DNA of 26,479 bases, from positions 1-26,479 of IMG/VR virus record IMGVR_UViG_3300031902_000047. One strand, written 5' to 3'. Position 1 is the first letter of the stretch. Each line of letters opens with the position of its first letter. Positions 8,287 through 15,975 of the stretch are shown piece after piece. The stretch comes from a virus. Both the position numbers and the translations under genes were made by a program. The notes beneath the pieces are model-generated. The model worked only from the letters and a program-made list of their open reading frames with translations, was not told where the DNA came from and ran no database searches.

Positions 8287-9066
8287 CTAGGTCAGAAGTC
8301 CAAAATCACGCAGCGCCTTCACAATCTGCGCTATCGTGTACCCATCAAACGTAGAAACATCCTGAACGGCTGCACCCGCCCCCGCCACGAAAGTTGCCGA
8401 CGCGGACCCGGTAGTAGGTTTGGCTATCGGAGTAGCGGCGTAGAATCCCAGCTTCACGGCGGACAGGTCATCAGATATTTTTAGCCCGACCCCAAGTGCG
8501 GTTTCCAGCGTCACCACGCCGTTCGCGGTAGTGCCCGCCCCACCCTTTAGCTTCACCGCCCCGCCGACGCCAGAAGCCCCGGTCCCTGCGCCGCCGACTA
8601 CAGACCCAGCGCCCCCGGTCACATTCGCGGACCCCCCGGTCATCGATACCGCGCCAGCCGTCATGGTTGATGTCGCAGACCCGCCAGTGATGATTACACC
8701 ACCGGATGACGTATTAACCCCCACCCCGCCCGTGATGGTCACTCCGCCGCCCGCGCCACCACCCGCACCCGCAGCACCCCCAGTGATAGCTGTAGGGCCT
8801 CCGGGGGATCCATCCCCACCGGATAGAGTCAGTGTGCCCCCCGGGGTTACAACACCCCCGCCAGCCCTGACGATGAGCCCCTTTCCATTGGTCACAAATA
8901 TTGATATCGGGGTGCTCGCGCCCGTAAATTGCAGGCCATCCACTGTGAGGATTGACGACCCGCCGCCTAGGTACTTGAACTGGGATTCCGCAGCGAACAA
9001 ACCGTTGGAGTTGTATTGGATCATCTGGGCTGAGCCAGCCGGTAGCGTCACACTGGAGATAGCCAT
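8287..9066 (-). CDS. Glycine-rich fibre-type protein
   Basis: The protein has 259 residues from ATG 9066, with AGGAGT nine bases upstream. Residues 1-50 are ordinary beta sequence (MIQYNSNGLFAAESQFKYLG). Residues about 60-190 are a low-complexity domain with paired glycines every 6-10 residues (LTLSGGDGSPGG, VTITGGVGVNTSSGGVIITGG, VSMTGGSANVTGGAGSV), a pattern that could form a polyglycine-II or beta-roll shaft. The C-terminus returns to normal sequence and ends with FDGYTIAQIVKALRDFGLL; a closing helix with LRDFGLL is common in phage head or tail fibre proteins. Likely a trimeric virion fibre or decoration; inferred. Confidence 0.78.
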   Translation of the reverse strand: MAISSVTLPAGSAQMIQYNSNGLFAAESQFKYLGGGSSILTVDGLQFTGASTPISIFVTNGKGLIVRAGGGVVTPGGTLTLSGGDGSPGGPTAITGGAAGAGGGAGGGVTITGGVGVNTSSGGVIITGGSATSTMTAGAVSMTGGSANVTGGAGSVVGGAGTGASGVGGAVKLKGGAGTTANGVVTLETALGVGLKISDDLSAVKLGFYAATPIAKPTTGSASATFVAGAGAAVQDVSTFDGYTIAQIVKALRDFGLLT

Positions 9067-9067
9067 G

Positions 9068-9619
9068 CTACTGGTACTCCTGAATCGATGCCGTGGTCCC
9101 TGCGGCGCTTATGGCGTGAATCGCAGCGGTGGTGAACGTGTACTCGTCCATCTGCCAAGTGGAGCCGGGGTATAGGCAGATGCCCTTATTGTTCACTGCT
9201 GCGGCCCCGTCACCGATGAATAGTGTATTCACACCGACATTTGCGATCAGCAGCATCTTCCGGCTTGCGTTCGCAGCCACGATGGTCGAGTCCACCCCGG
9301 TTACAGATGCCGTGGCTGCGGCCATCGCGATGCCGCGCTGCCTAAATACCGCGATTAGGCCGCGCAGCTTGGCCGATAATGTGCCCGCACTGTCGCCGTA
9401 CACCGCCGCATCAGCAATGGCACCTTGAGTTACGTCTGCCCCGTCAGCTACTGTGACAGCACCACCCCCGCCCCCGCCCCCGCCCTGAGTTGCCTTGACC
9501 CACTGGAGGGTGCCCGTGTCCCAGACCGTAGTGGCGACGTAATTCACCTCCTCCGTCTGCGTCCCATCGGGCGCAGTCAGTATGGTGCGGTGAATATAGG
9601 CGCTGAGGGGCAGGCCCAC
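9068..9619 (-). CDS. Beta-rich virion protein with polyglycine hinge
   Basis: The protein has 183 residues from GTG 9619; no ATG is close, and the ribosome site is weak, so translation may depend on the gene before it, which ends at 9623. Residues 1-45 form beta strands (IHRTILTAPDGTQTEEVNYV, TTVWDTGTLQWVKATQ). A run of eight Gly follows, encoded by a CCGCCC hexamer repeat (9462-9485). The last part, AVFRQRGIAMAAATASVTG to SIQEYQ, looks like a compact beta-barrel (ASRKMLLIANVGVNTLFIGDG, TWQMDEYTFTTAAIHAIS). This barrel type, with a GVNTLFIGDG turn, is common in phage fibre and decoration proteins. Likely a virion protein; exact role not known. Confidence 0.75.
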   Translation of the reverse strand: MGLPLSAYIHRTILTAPDGTQTEEVNYVATTVWDTGTLQWVKATQGGGGGGGGAVTVADGADVTQGAIADAAVYGDSAGTLSAKLRGLIAVFRQRGIAMAAATASVTGVDSTIVAANASRKMLLIANVGVNTLFIGDGAAAVNNKGICLYPGSTWQMDEYTFTTAAIHAISAAGTTASIQEYQ

Positions 9620-9622
9620 GGA

Positions 9623-10024
9623 CTAGATCCGGTCGAGGTAGTTGTTCCGTTCGACGAAGCCGCCCGCGTCACCGTAGAACTGGTCCACGTGTTCGCCCGT
9701 GTACTGGTCGTCGGTGCCCTTCTGCTCGCGCTTGGTGAACCCGTTGGCGAATGCAGTGGGGTTCGTGTCCTTGGACACATCACCCTCGCCAGACATCACG
9801 AACGGCATACGGTTGATCTCCGTCGAGCACTGGTTGTTGAGTTCCATGCCGGGGGGCATCATGTTGAACTTGTTGCCGTCCAAGTCCTGATTGGTACGAC
9901 CCTTGAAGCTGGGTACACCTGCCTGCGAGTCACGCGCTGACTCGAAACTGGCCCAGCCTTCGGCGGGCTCTGCGTCCTTGGTCGGGACGGTGATCTGAAT
10001 TTTCTCTTGAAGTGGATTCCGCAC
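9623..10024 (-). CDS. Tandem paralogue B after the capsid gene, unknown function
   Basis: The gene encodes 133 residues from GTG 10024; AAGGAG six bases upstream decides this start. It is hydrophilic, with no membrane segment. The middle block KFNMMPPGMELNNQ, then STEINRMPFV, matches the block KFNFLPPGMNISNQ, then AEIHDMPLV in the gene at 10097-10519, so the two are tandem paralogues that have diverged elsewhere. The C-terminus carries DQYTGEHVDQFYGDAGGFVERNNYLDRI, which parallels the DIGEMSGFITTGYLDKQ part of the other copy but in a different order relative to the PPGM block. A role in head maturation or decoration is inferred from position after the capsid genes. Family not recognised. Confidence 0.75.
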   Translation of the reverse strand: MRNPLQEKIQITVPTKDAEPAEGWASFESARDSQAGVPSFKGRTNQDLDGNKFNMMPPGMELNNQCSTEINRMPFVMSGEGDVSKDTNPTAFANGFTKREQKGTDDQYTGEHVDQFYGDAGGFVERNNYLDRI

Positions 10025-10044
10025 GCTGTTCTCCTTGATGGAAG

Positions 10045-10068
10045 TGCGGGGGCACGATGGCCCCCGCA
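10045..10068 (-). promoter_or_regulatory. Perfect 9-bp GC hairpin between paralogous genes
   Basis: TGCGGGGGC (10045-10053) pairs exactly with GCCCCCGCA (10060-10068) around a six-base loop. It lies in the 72-base gap between the two paralogous genes, just before the ribosome site of the gene at 9623-10024. No U-tract follows on either strand, so it is not a standard terminator. It may set mRNA stability or reduce readthrough from the abundant capsid transcript into the downstream genes. Confidence 0.55.
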
Positions 10069-10096
10069 GGTCTACTCACTCACGAAGTGCCGGGGA

Positions 10097-10519
10097 TTAT
10101 TCCGGCATGTCACGCGGCGTGGGCGACCAGCCGTCGCCGGGGTACGACTCGGCGACCAGCTTCACCAGCGGCATGTCGTGAATCTCAGCGTTCTCTTGGT
10201 TGCTGATGTTCATGCCGGGCGGCAGGAAGTTGAACTTCGCTGCTTCACCGAACGGAGTGGACTGCTTGTCCAGATACCCCGTGGTGATGAACCCCGACAT
10301 TTCGCCGATGTCGTTGTGCAGACCTTCGATGCCAGTGATCTGAGCGCTCACTTCGCCCAAGGGCTCAGCGAACTTCTCGGGCATCGAGTTTCCGCGCATC
10401 TGTCCTGCGCTGTCTCCCCCGTAGTTTCTGGCGTGCGGACCCTTGCCAGTCCGCGTGACGTCGGCGGGCAGGTTGTCCGCGATTCTGTTGAACTGCTTCT
10501 TGGTGCTGTTCGTTGCCAT
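10097..10519 (-). CDS. Tandem paralogue A after the capsid gene, unknown function
   Basis: This gene encodes 140 residues from ATG 10519 with a very strong AAGGAGG ribosome site, suggesting high expression like the capsid gene nearby. The N-terminus is basic (NSTKKQFNRIADNLPAD). The body contains GISGxx-free polar helices (MPEKFAEPLGEVSAQITG, LHNDIGEMSGFITTGYLDKQ) and the KFNFLPPGMNISNQ block shared with the gene at 9623-10024. No membrane segment or enzyme motif is visible. Close copies in tandem, both with a PPGM block, suggest a virion component present in two variants, or gene duplication and specialisation. Function inferred from position only. Confidence 0.75.
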   Translation of the reverse strand: MATNSTKKQFNRIADNLPADVTRTGKGPHARNYGGDSAGQMRGNSMPEKFAEPLGEVSAQITGIEGLHNDIGEMSGFITTGYLDKQSTPFGEAAKFNFLPPGMNISNQENAEIHDMPLVKLVAESYPGDGWSPTPRDMPE

Positions 10520-10530
10520 GATGGTCCTCC

Positions 10531-10941
10531 TTAGACCGTGACGTTGGCGAGGGGCACGATTGCCAACTCGACCGTAGCCGCGAACGTGGTGGTGGCGTCA
10601 GCACCCTTCTGCACCCACCACGTGTCGCCCTGTTGGAGCGAAACTTGGCTGGCCGGGCTGGCCGGCGTCAGGTTGCTGAGATACGCGGCGGAGCCGTGCG
10701 TCCCGTAGACCTGAGTCGTGGTGGTCGTGTTGGTGCCGTTCGTGCCGGTCACCTTCACGATGCTGACGATGTCTGCCCCGGTGCTCAGCACGAGGGCAGC
10801 AAGCGTGATGCTCTTGACTTGCAGCGCGGTGAACGCTGCAAATTTCGTGCTCAAGCCTGCCGCCCCCGTGAGAGTGCCGGAGTTTTGCGGGATGACCGCG
10901 AGGTACGCCGGATGGTCGTACGCCATGTTTTTCGCAACCAT
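10531..10941 (-). CDS. Probable head decoration protein
   Basis: The real start is ATG 10941 (MVAKNMAYDHPAYLAVIPQN), with AAGGAGA eight bases upstream; the longer open frame (11160) is antiparallel-frame sequence inside the capsid gene. The product is 136 residues, Ala/Thr/Val-rich and beta-forming (LSTKFAAFTALQVKSITLAALVLS in segments, ADIVSIVKVTGTNG, TTTTTQVYGTHG, WVQKGADATTTFAATVELAIV). It directly follows the major capsid gene with an 11-base gap and a strong ribosome site, the usual place for a head decoration or minor capsid protein. The beta-barrel composition fits this. It could also be a head-fibre base. No catalytic motif is present. Confidence 0.75.
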   Translation of the reverse strand: MVAKNMAYDHPAYLAVIPQNSGTLTGAAGLSTKFAAFTALQVKSITLAALVLSTGADIVSIVKVTGTNGTNTTTTTQVYGTHGSAAYLSNLTPASPASQVSLQQGDTWWVQKGADATTTFAATVELAIVPLANVTV

Positions 10942-10952
10942 GTGCCTTCTCC

Positions 10953-11924
10953 TTAAGCGAGTGAATCCCACTTCACGATGCGAGCGTTCGCAGCGAGAGT
11001 GTGGACGATGCCGAAGCCGCCGAGGTAGTACCACGCGACACCCTTGGAACGACCGTAGTCGCTCGGGATCTTGCCGCGCATTTCCTCGGGAACCGCGATG
11101 GCCTCGGCGACGGTGTCGTTGCCGAAGAAGAACATCCAGTCCGACTTGCCGTTGACCCACACGGTCTGGGTGATGCCGTCAGTGCCGGACCCCTTCGCGA
11201 TGTTGGTCTGCTCGACGTAACGAACGTTCTCGTAGCGGCCGATTTCGCCGTTCATGATCAACTTGAACCCGGTGTCCGAGTACTGGTGGATCGTTTCGAG
11301 GTTGTTCTTGAACGAACGCAGCGTCGTCGGCCATGCCAGCGCGTAGTAGTCGTCACCGAGGTAGGCCGGAATGTTCCGTTCCTTCATCAGGTCGACCACC
11401 GACTTCGCGTGGGCGTTGCCGTAGGCGATGGAGTTCGTGCCGGTGACGGTGCCGCCAGTGAACAGGGTGATTGCCGCCGTGTCCGTGCCGCCCGTGGGGA
11501 TGGCACGCAGAGGGGTCTGGTTGAACTGCGTCCAGGCCAGCCGGTCGAAGGTCTTGACCGCGTCGTTCTTCAGCACCTTCTGGATCAGTTCCATGACCGG
11601 GAACTTGGACAGGTTGTCCAGCTTGCCCGAGTACGGCACCGAGTTGCCAGCTTCAGTCACGGTCAGGGTGCCCTGAACGATGGTGAAGTTGGTTTCCGGC
11701 ATCGTGTTGGTTTCTGCCAACACACCGCCTGACTGAGCGACGTCCGAGAAGACGTCCCAGGTGAAGATGTCACCCTTCTTCTTGCCTTGTTGTGACGCAT
11801 CGCGAACGTCCGCGAATTGCCGGAACTTCACCAGCGGCTGAACCGCCATGCGAAGCACGTTGCTCAACTGACGCGAGTACATGAACCCGCCGAGCGAGTT
11901 GACCGCCCATACCTGACCTGCCAT
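10953..11924 (-). CDS. Major capsid protein, N4-gp56 family type
   Basis: The protein has 323 residues from ATG 11924 with AGGAGA six bases upstream. It has the layout of the N4-gp56 group of HK97-fold capsid proteins: an N-terminal arm (SRQLSNVLRMAVQPLVKFRQFADVR), KKKGDIFTWDVFSDV, a long helical part (SGKLDNLSKFPVMELIQKVL), the LGDDYYALAWPTTLRSFKNN block, and a C-terminal DYGRSKGVAWYYLGGFGIV, followed by ARIVKWDSLA. The KWDS-type ending is characteristic of this group. It assembles the procapsid shell with the portal and the scaffold encoded just upstream. Order scaffold-capsid-decoration is standard. Confidence 0.9.
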   Translation of the reverse strand: MAGQVWAVNSLGGFMYSRQLSNVLRMAVQPLVKFRQFADVRDASQQGKKKGDIFTWDVFSDVAQSGGVLAETNTMPETNFTIVQGTLTVTEAGNSVPYSGKLDNLSKFPVMELIQKVLKNDAVKTFDRLAWTQFNQTPLRAIPTGGTDTAAITLFTGGTVTGTNSIAYGNAHAKSVVDLMKERNIPAYLGDDYYALAWPTTLRSFKNNLETIHQYSDTGFKLIMNGEIGRYENVRYVEQTNIAKGSGTDGITQTVWVNGKSDWMFFFGNDTVAEAIAVPEEMRGKIPSDYGRSKGVAWYYLGGFGIVHTLAANARIVKWDSLA

Positions 11925-11933
11925 TTCGATCTC

Positions 11934-12971
11934 CTAGGCTTTCATCCACTGTGGCCCGCCGCGAGCTTTCGCGATGTTGGCGATCACAGAGGACGCATCT
12001 TCTTCACCATCGTCTTCGTCTGGCTTGACCTGCTGGACTTTCTTGGTGGCGGAGACCGGGACGGTGGGCGCAGCGGCTTTCTTGGCCTTCTTCGCTTCCA
12101 TACCAGTTTCCACAGGTTCCTTGACCTCTGGCTCCTTCGCAGGAGCCGGGGACAGGCTTTCCTTCCAAGCGCGGAGTTCCTTACCGATCTGCTCGTAACG
12201 TTCGGCATAGGGCCGAGCGTCACCAGATGCGATCAGCTCATTGTCCCGCTGTTGGGCGAGAGTGTTGAGCAGTGGATCCCCCGAGATGTCCGAGTAGTCA
12301 CTCCGAAACTTCGAGATGGCTTCATTGAAAGCGAGGCGTTCATCGATGGCCCGAGACATGTCGTCCGTTGTGACGGATGGACGCGCTCTGCGCTCGTCAA
12401 GCTTGCGTACCGCTTGGAGAGCTTCCTCTTCCGTGCCCATTTGTATCGCGCGGACAATCGCGCGGTCTTCTGCGTCCCGAGCGGCTTGGAGTTCCGCTTC
12501 CGTAGGACCAGCCGGGGCTGCGGGTTGCGCCGCAGCCTCGCGCTTCTGGCGAGCCGCGTCGGCGAGATACTCGTCCGCCGACGCAACCTTCTGTGCTCTG
12601 GCAATAAGCTCTTCTTCCGTGAACTCAAGCTCCTTGCCGTTGACCTTGACTTTGAACTTGCGGACTGGCTCGTCGTCAGCCTCAGGCTCTGCTATCTCTT
12701 TCGGGGGTACTTCTTCCGGAACGACTTCAGCCGCATCGCCCTCCACAAGAAACGGGGTGGTCGTACCGTCATCATTGACGTCCGCCAGTTCCTCCGCGTT
12801 GCTTGCATCATTCGCATCGTTGATAGCGTCGAGGCGGGCCAGCCGCTCGTCGTTGCCGGTGCCAATCGCACCAGACCCAGCACTACTATCGCCAGTGTCC
12901 GCTTCGCCGCCACCAGCGTCAACTGGATCGGGGTCACGTTTGAAACAGAACTTGCGACGGTAGTTGATCAT
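11934..12971 (-). CDS. Probable scaffolding protein
   Basis: The protein is 345 residues from ATG 12971, which overlaps the previous stop (ATGA) and has AGGAGA seven bases upstream. It is strongly acidic and low in aromatics. Residues about 10-100 are disordered (Gly/Asp/Glu/Ala-rich). FKVKVNGKELEFTEEELIAR followed by ADEYLADAARQKREAAAQ is the beta-hairpin-helix block often seen in putative phage scaffolds. A long helical region follows (AELQAARDAEDRAIVRAIQM, DMSRAIDERLAFNEAIS), then a Lys/Glu/Pro-rich tail (KEPEVKEPVETGMEAKKAKK) and a C-terminal helix (SSVIANIAKARGGPQWMKA). Position between portal and capsid supports scaffold function; not in mature virions if so. Confidence 0.78.
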   Translation of the reverse strand: MINYRRKFCFKRDPDPVDAGGGEADTGDSSAGSGAIGTGNDERLARLDAINDANDASNAEELADVNDDGTTTPFLVEGDAAEVVPEEVPPKEIAEPEADDEPVRKFKVKVNGKELEFTEEELIARAQKVASADEYLADAARQKREAAAQPAAPAGPTEAELQAARDAEDRAIVRAIQMGTEEEALQAVRKLDERRARPSVTTDDMSRAIDERLAFNEAISKFRSDYSDISGDPLLNTLAQQRDNELIASGDARPYAERYEQIGKELRAWKESLSPAPAKEPEVKEPVETGMEAKKAKKAAAPTVPVSATKKVQQVKPDEDDGEEDASSVIANIAKARGGPQWMKA

Positions 12972-13246
12972 TCATCTTCTCCTGGGTTTTCGATGAGGTC
13001 CAATGCCTTGAGGCCATCCATGATTGCCTCCGACATCCAACGTTCTAGCGTCTCTGCCTTCCAAACATCCCCCTGCGCCCGGACTATTTTCTTCACATCC
13101 GTAGGGTCTACATTCTTTAACAAGTCCACGGCGTTAGTGTAGCACTCCTGCGCACGGTTGCGCAAGTACTCGCCCACTGCTGATGCCCAAAATAATTCCA
13201 CCTGCTTGCCGAAGGCAGCGCGGGCATACAGTTCCTCATTTTCCAC
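12968..13246 (-). CDS. Small helical protein between portal and scaffold
   Basis: The gene encodes 92 residues from GTG 13246, with AAGGAG eight bases upstream; its first bases overlap the end of the portal gene and its stop overlaps the scaffold start. It is almost entirely helical and charged (ELYARAAFGKQVELFWASAV, YLRNRAQECYTNAVDLLKNV, ERWMSEAIMDGLKALDLIEN). The size, composition and place (portal, small helical protein, scaffold) match a conserved but functionally unknown protein of podovirus packaging clusters. A DNA-packaging or portal-assembly helper is possible. No zinc site or enzyme motif is seen. Confidence 0.75.
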   Translation of the reverse strand: MENEELYARAAFGKQVELFWASAVGEYLRNRAQECYTNAVDLLKNVDPTDVKKIVRAQGDVWKAETLERWMSEAIMDGLKALDLIENPGEDE

Positions 13247-15182
13247 TGCTCTTCTCCTTGGTGTTCGCCATGTGCAGAGCGGCGAAGTGGGTGGCTAGCG
13301 AACGCTTGTTCTCGTTCTCTTCCTGGATTACAACCTGCTGTAGCTTGGTCTGGTTGGTCTCGCGAGTCTTCTGCAGACCGACCATGTGACCAGTCATGCG
13401 CTCCTTCTTCTCGGCCTCCAGCTTCTGGATCATGCCCTGCGCCTGCTGAAGTTGGCCCTGCAACGCAGTGATCTGTGGGTTGTCAGTGGTGAAGAACCGA
13501 GAGCCGTCCGAGTAGCCCAGATGTCCAAAGATCTCCTTGCCAATCTCCACCATGTTGGCCCCCGGAATGGGGTTCTTCAGCATGTTGGTGAATGCGCTCA
13601 TCGCACTGAGGAACTTCTGAAGTTTCTGCGTGGGGTCTGTGGCACCCATGCCGACGTTCACGTTTACCGTGATCTCCTGATTCAGAAGTTCGTCGGTAAT
13701 CTCGTCTACGCCGAACTTTTGGTACAACTGGGCGTTCTTCGCGCACAGGCCCAGAATGACAGTATCCGTCTCGTAGTGCTGCTCGAGAAGAACAAGCTGA
13801 CGCAGTACAGGCTGCACGAATGTCTCGACGTAAGTGCGGATCAAGTACTCAACGAGCGTGCCCGTGCTGGAGTTCAGCATCGCCATGTTCCGCGCCGGGG
13901 CATGGCCCGCACCGCTGGTCATCAACCCCGCTGGGTTGAAGTTGCCCAGCAGTTCGTCCATGTCGAGATTGATGCGGTTCTGCTCCTCGTAGGCACTGCC
14001 GGTCACATCCGGCCAGCTGATTTCTCGGACGTCGTTGATGGGGTCGTTCATCATGACCACACCACCGGGAACGTTCCGCACCAGCCCGGAGAGGTCAACG
14101 TCCACGCCACGCTTTGCGAACCATTTCTTGTTCAGCGCGAACTTGACGTTGTCGATGCGTGAGTTCGCCACTTCATTGGCTTCATCAGCTAGTCCTCGGG
14201 CAAGCTGGGGAACTCCGCTGGGGATGACCTTGTGGGTTTCAAGGATGCAGCACCCCATGATGTACGGTCGCCGCCCGTGGAAAACAGACTCTTGGAGCGG
14301 GCGAGGATCAGATAGGAGAGCATGTTCTCCCAATGTATAGAACTCAACGTCGGCTCCGTTTCTTCTGTGGATGTGTCGCTGAACCCAGACGATGTCATAG
14401 TCCGTTACTCCTCTGGATTCTTGGCCGTATGGGTCTTCACGATCTTTACCGCGTGCCGTGCGAGTGCTGTCCATATTGGACGCCTGCGCAAACGTGATTT
14501 CCATTTCCTTCCAGTCGCCGGAGACCATCTTGGCCTTGACGTCCATGGAGTACATGGGGATGCAGTGAATCCAGTATGGGCTGGTGTTCACTGGGTCGAT
14601 CCAGTTGGCGCTGGGGTCGAACCGACAATTCTCGATCGGCAGCAAGTCAACGACAGGAACGTCGCGACCTGAAGTGTCCCAGTAGGCGTGCGCAACAGCG
14701 CAGCCCACGGTTTGCGCGTCCTGTAGCCCTCCCAGCACGGTCTGGAACCACGGGATGGTGCGTGTCAATCTATATTGAATGAGTTGCTTGTTGATTTCGG
14801 CGCTGGCGATCTGTACCTTGTCGCTCTGGTCGCCCGCCTCCATGCTAACCACATCCATATTTGAGAAGAACGCAGCAGCGGCGGCTGATTCATTCTTACG
14901 AATGACACTGCGGACCTTCGGACGATACAGTTTGGAGCGCTTATCGTAAGCGGGAGCAGAATACTTTGAATCGCTGGGGTGCTGATTGTTGAATGCACGG
15001 ATGCCATCTTCAAACCCCTTACGGAAGTTCGAGTCCATATAGTTCGTACTGGCCCGATACGCTGACCGTGCCAGCGTCAGATAGTTTGTCTGGTCCCGAG
15101 TTTCGCCGTCTGAGGCATCTCGGTCAGTAGGCTCCGCGACTTGCGCCGTCGGCGGCTGCGGGCGACCCATTATTTCTGCCAT
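13236..15182 (-). CDS. Portal protein (podovirus/P22-like size)
   Basis: The protein is 648 residues from ATG 15182, preceded by TTGGAG at good spacing; ATG 15170 (MGRPQPP) in the TAATG junction is the alternative. Blocks include YLTLARSAYRASTNYMDSNF, YRPKVRSVIRKNESAAAAAF, a wing region (DYDIVWVQRHIHRRNGADVE, YTLGEHALLSDPRPLQES), RRPYIMGCCILETHKVIPSG, then the helical crown-side segment VPQLARGLADEANEVANSRI, VKFALNKKWF, and a Gln-rich coiled tail (LQGQLQQAQGMIQKLEAEKK). It forms the dodecameric DNA entry ring. Size and blocks fit the large portals of P22-like phages. The start region is inside the 3' end of a homing-type endonuclease gene. Confidence 0.88.
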   Translation of the reverse strand: MAEIMGRPQPPTAQVAEPTDRDASDGETRDQTNYLTLARSAYRASTNYMDSNFRKGFEDGIRAFNNQHPSDSKYSAPAYDKRSKLYRPKVRSVIRKNESAAAAAFFSNMDVVSMEAGDQSDKVQIASAEINKQLIQYRLTRTIPWFQTVLGGLQDAQTVGCAVAHAYWDTSGRDVPVVDLLPIENCRFDPSANWIDPVNTSPYWIHCIPMYSMDVKAKMVSGDWKEMEITFAQASNMDSTRTARGKDREDPYGQESRGVTDYDIVWVQRHIHRRNGADVEFYTLGEHALLSDPRPLQESVFHGRRPYIMGCCILETHKVIPSGVPQLARGLADEANEVANSRIDNVKFALNKKWFAKRGVDVDLSGLVRNVPGGVVMMNDPINDVREISWPDVTGSAYEEQNRINLDMDELLGNFNPAGLMTSGAGHAPARNMAMLNSSTGTLVEYLIRTYVETFVQPVLRQLVLLEQHYETDTVILGLCAKNAQLYQKFGVDEITDELLNQEITVNVNVGMGATDPTQKLQKFLSAMSAFTNMLKNPIPGANMVEIGKEIFGHLGYSDGSRFFTTDNPQITALQGQLQQAQGMIQKLEAEKKERMTGHMVGLQKTRETNQTKLQQVVIQEENENKRSLATHFAALHMANTKEKSSGK

Positions 15183-15625
15183 GTCAGAACTCCAAGAATA
15201 TCTGAAAACGGTCGGTTTTCTTTCATGCACTCTATGAATGCGAACCTGGACTGCCTTGGAGCATCCCAGCGTAACCTTTGCCCTCGGGACATTCTTTTCT
15301 TGGCTTCGTCACCGTACGAAAATCCAATGGAGCCTTCTCCGCCGTCAGTTAGGTTGTACCCCTTAGGGAACTTAGTTCCCCACTTGTCAATAGCTTCAAC
15401 TTCAGCGAGTGCTAGAAGTTCTTTATCTGCATCACCCGAGTACAGTACGCTAACTTCAAAGCTATCTGCGCCGTACTTTCTAATGGCCCTGGACACTGCG
15501 TAATCAACTTCAGTGCTGCGGGCTACCGAAATGTGCTTCAGAACCCGGCCCCTAGGTGTCGGGTCTACTGATTTCCCAATGTAGCATTCCCCGCTTGGAA
15601 ATTTAAGCTGATAGATGCAACTCAT
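15170..15625 (-). CDS. GIY-YIG homing-type endonuclease with NUMOD3-like motif
   Basis: The protein has 151 residues from ATG 15625 (ATGA overlap with the gene before). The N-terminus MSCIYQLKFPSGECYIGKS has the GIY-YIG layout, with Cys in place of the first Gly; the catalytic Tyr and an Arg (around RGRVLKH, residues 26-32) are present, and a Glu lies in LALAEVEAID. GYNLTDGGEGSIGFSYGDEA and KKRMSRGQRLRW make a NUMOD3-like DNA-binding segment. Such free-standing endonucleases nick DNA near the site that lacks them and spread with it. It sits directly before the portal gene, overlapping its start. The loss of the first Gly may lower activity; whether it is active is unknown. Confidence 0.85.
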   Translation of the reverse strand: MSCIYQLKFPSGECYIGKSVDPTPRGRVLKHISVARSTEVDYAVSRAIRKYGADSFEVSVLYSGDADKELLALAEVEAIDKWGTKFPKGYNLTDGGEGSIGFSYGDEAKKRMSRGQRLRWDAPRQSRFAFIECMKENRPFSDILGVLTWQK

Positions 15626-15975
15626 TTTGCCCAGACCTGCCTCTCGTGTTCTGGGTCCGTTTCGCCCGTGTTGCGCTTGACCTGAACGGCCCTGTCATCG
15701 TAGAGCGCCTGCATGTGGCGATCTTTGGTGTTCGTGATGGGCAGGATCTGCCCAAGGTGTTCCTTCATCCACTTGCGGATGGCGGGGCTCGGCGTGCGGG
15801 CAGTGAACAGCCGGACATCCTTGCCATCAGCCAGCCACTTCCTCACTCTCGTCACCATCTTGTCAATGGGCGCCCCAACGTGATCTGTCCCACGATAGTG
15901 GTCGTAGTGGGCCAGCGTGCCGTCAAAGTCTACGCCAATCCACCCATTGCCCTGATCGCGGGGGTCAGAGGTCAT
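15622..15975 (-). CDS. HAD-superfamily phosphatase
   Basis: The product is 117 residues from ATG 15975; the longer frame (16134) adds residues that overlap other genes in the wrong register. Motif I is VDFDGTLAHYD (nucleophile Asp16, acid Asp18), motif II is RLFTAR with Thr58, and motif III is ITNTKDRHMQALYDDRAV with Lys84 and Asp93-Asp94. All three HAD motifs are therefore present. The compact size and absence of a cap domain resemble small phage phosphatases of the polynucleotide 3'-phosphatase or nucleotidase type. The gene overlaps the one before by 11 bases and the endonuclease by four. Possible roles are DNA-end repair or nucleotide metabolism; the substrate is not known. Confidence 0.82.
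   Translation of the reverse strand: MTSDPRDQGNGWIGVDFDGTLAHYDHYRGTDHVGAPIDKMVTRVRKWLADGKDVRLFTARTPSPAIRKWMKEHLGQILPITNTKDRHMQALYDDRAVQVKRNTGETDPEHERQVWAK

Noticed and set aside
11001-11732. Plus-strand frame of 243 residues inside the capsid gene
   Set aside because: Shadow of the codon pattern of the well-supported capsid gene; no start signal.
12316-12963. Plus-strand Ser-rich frame of 215 residues
   Set aside because: Antisense of the acidic scaffold gene, where Glu/Asp/Ala codons read as Ser/Ala on the other strand.
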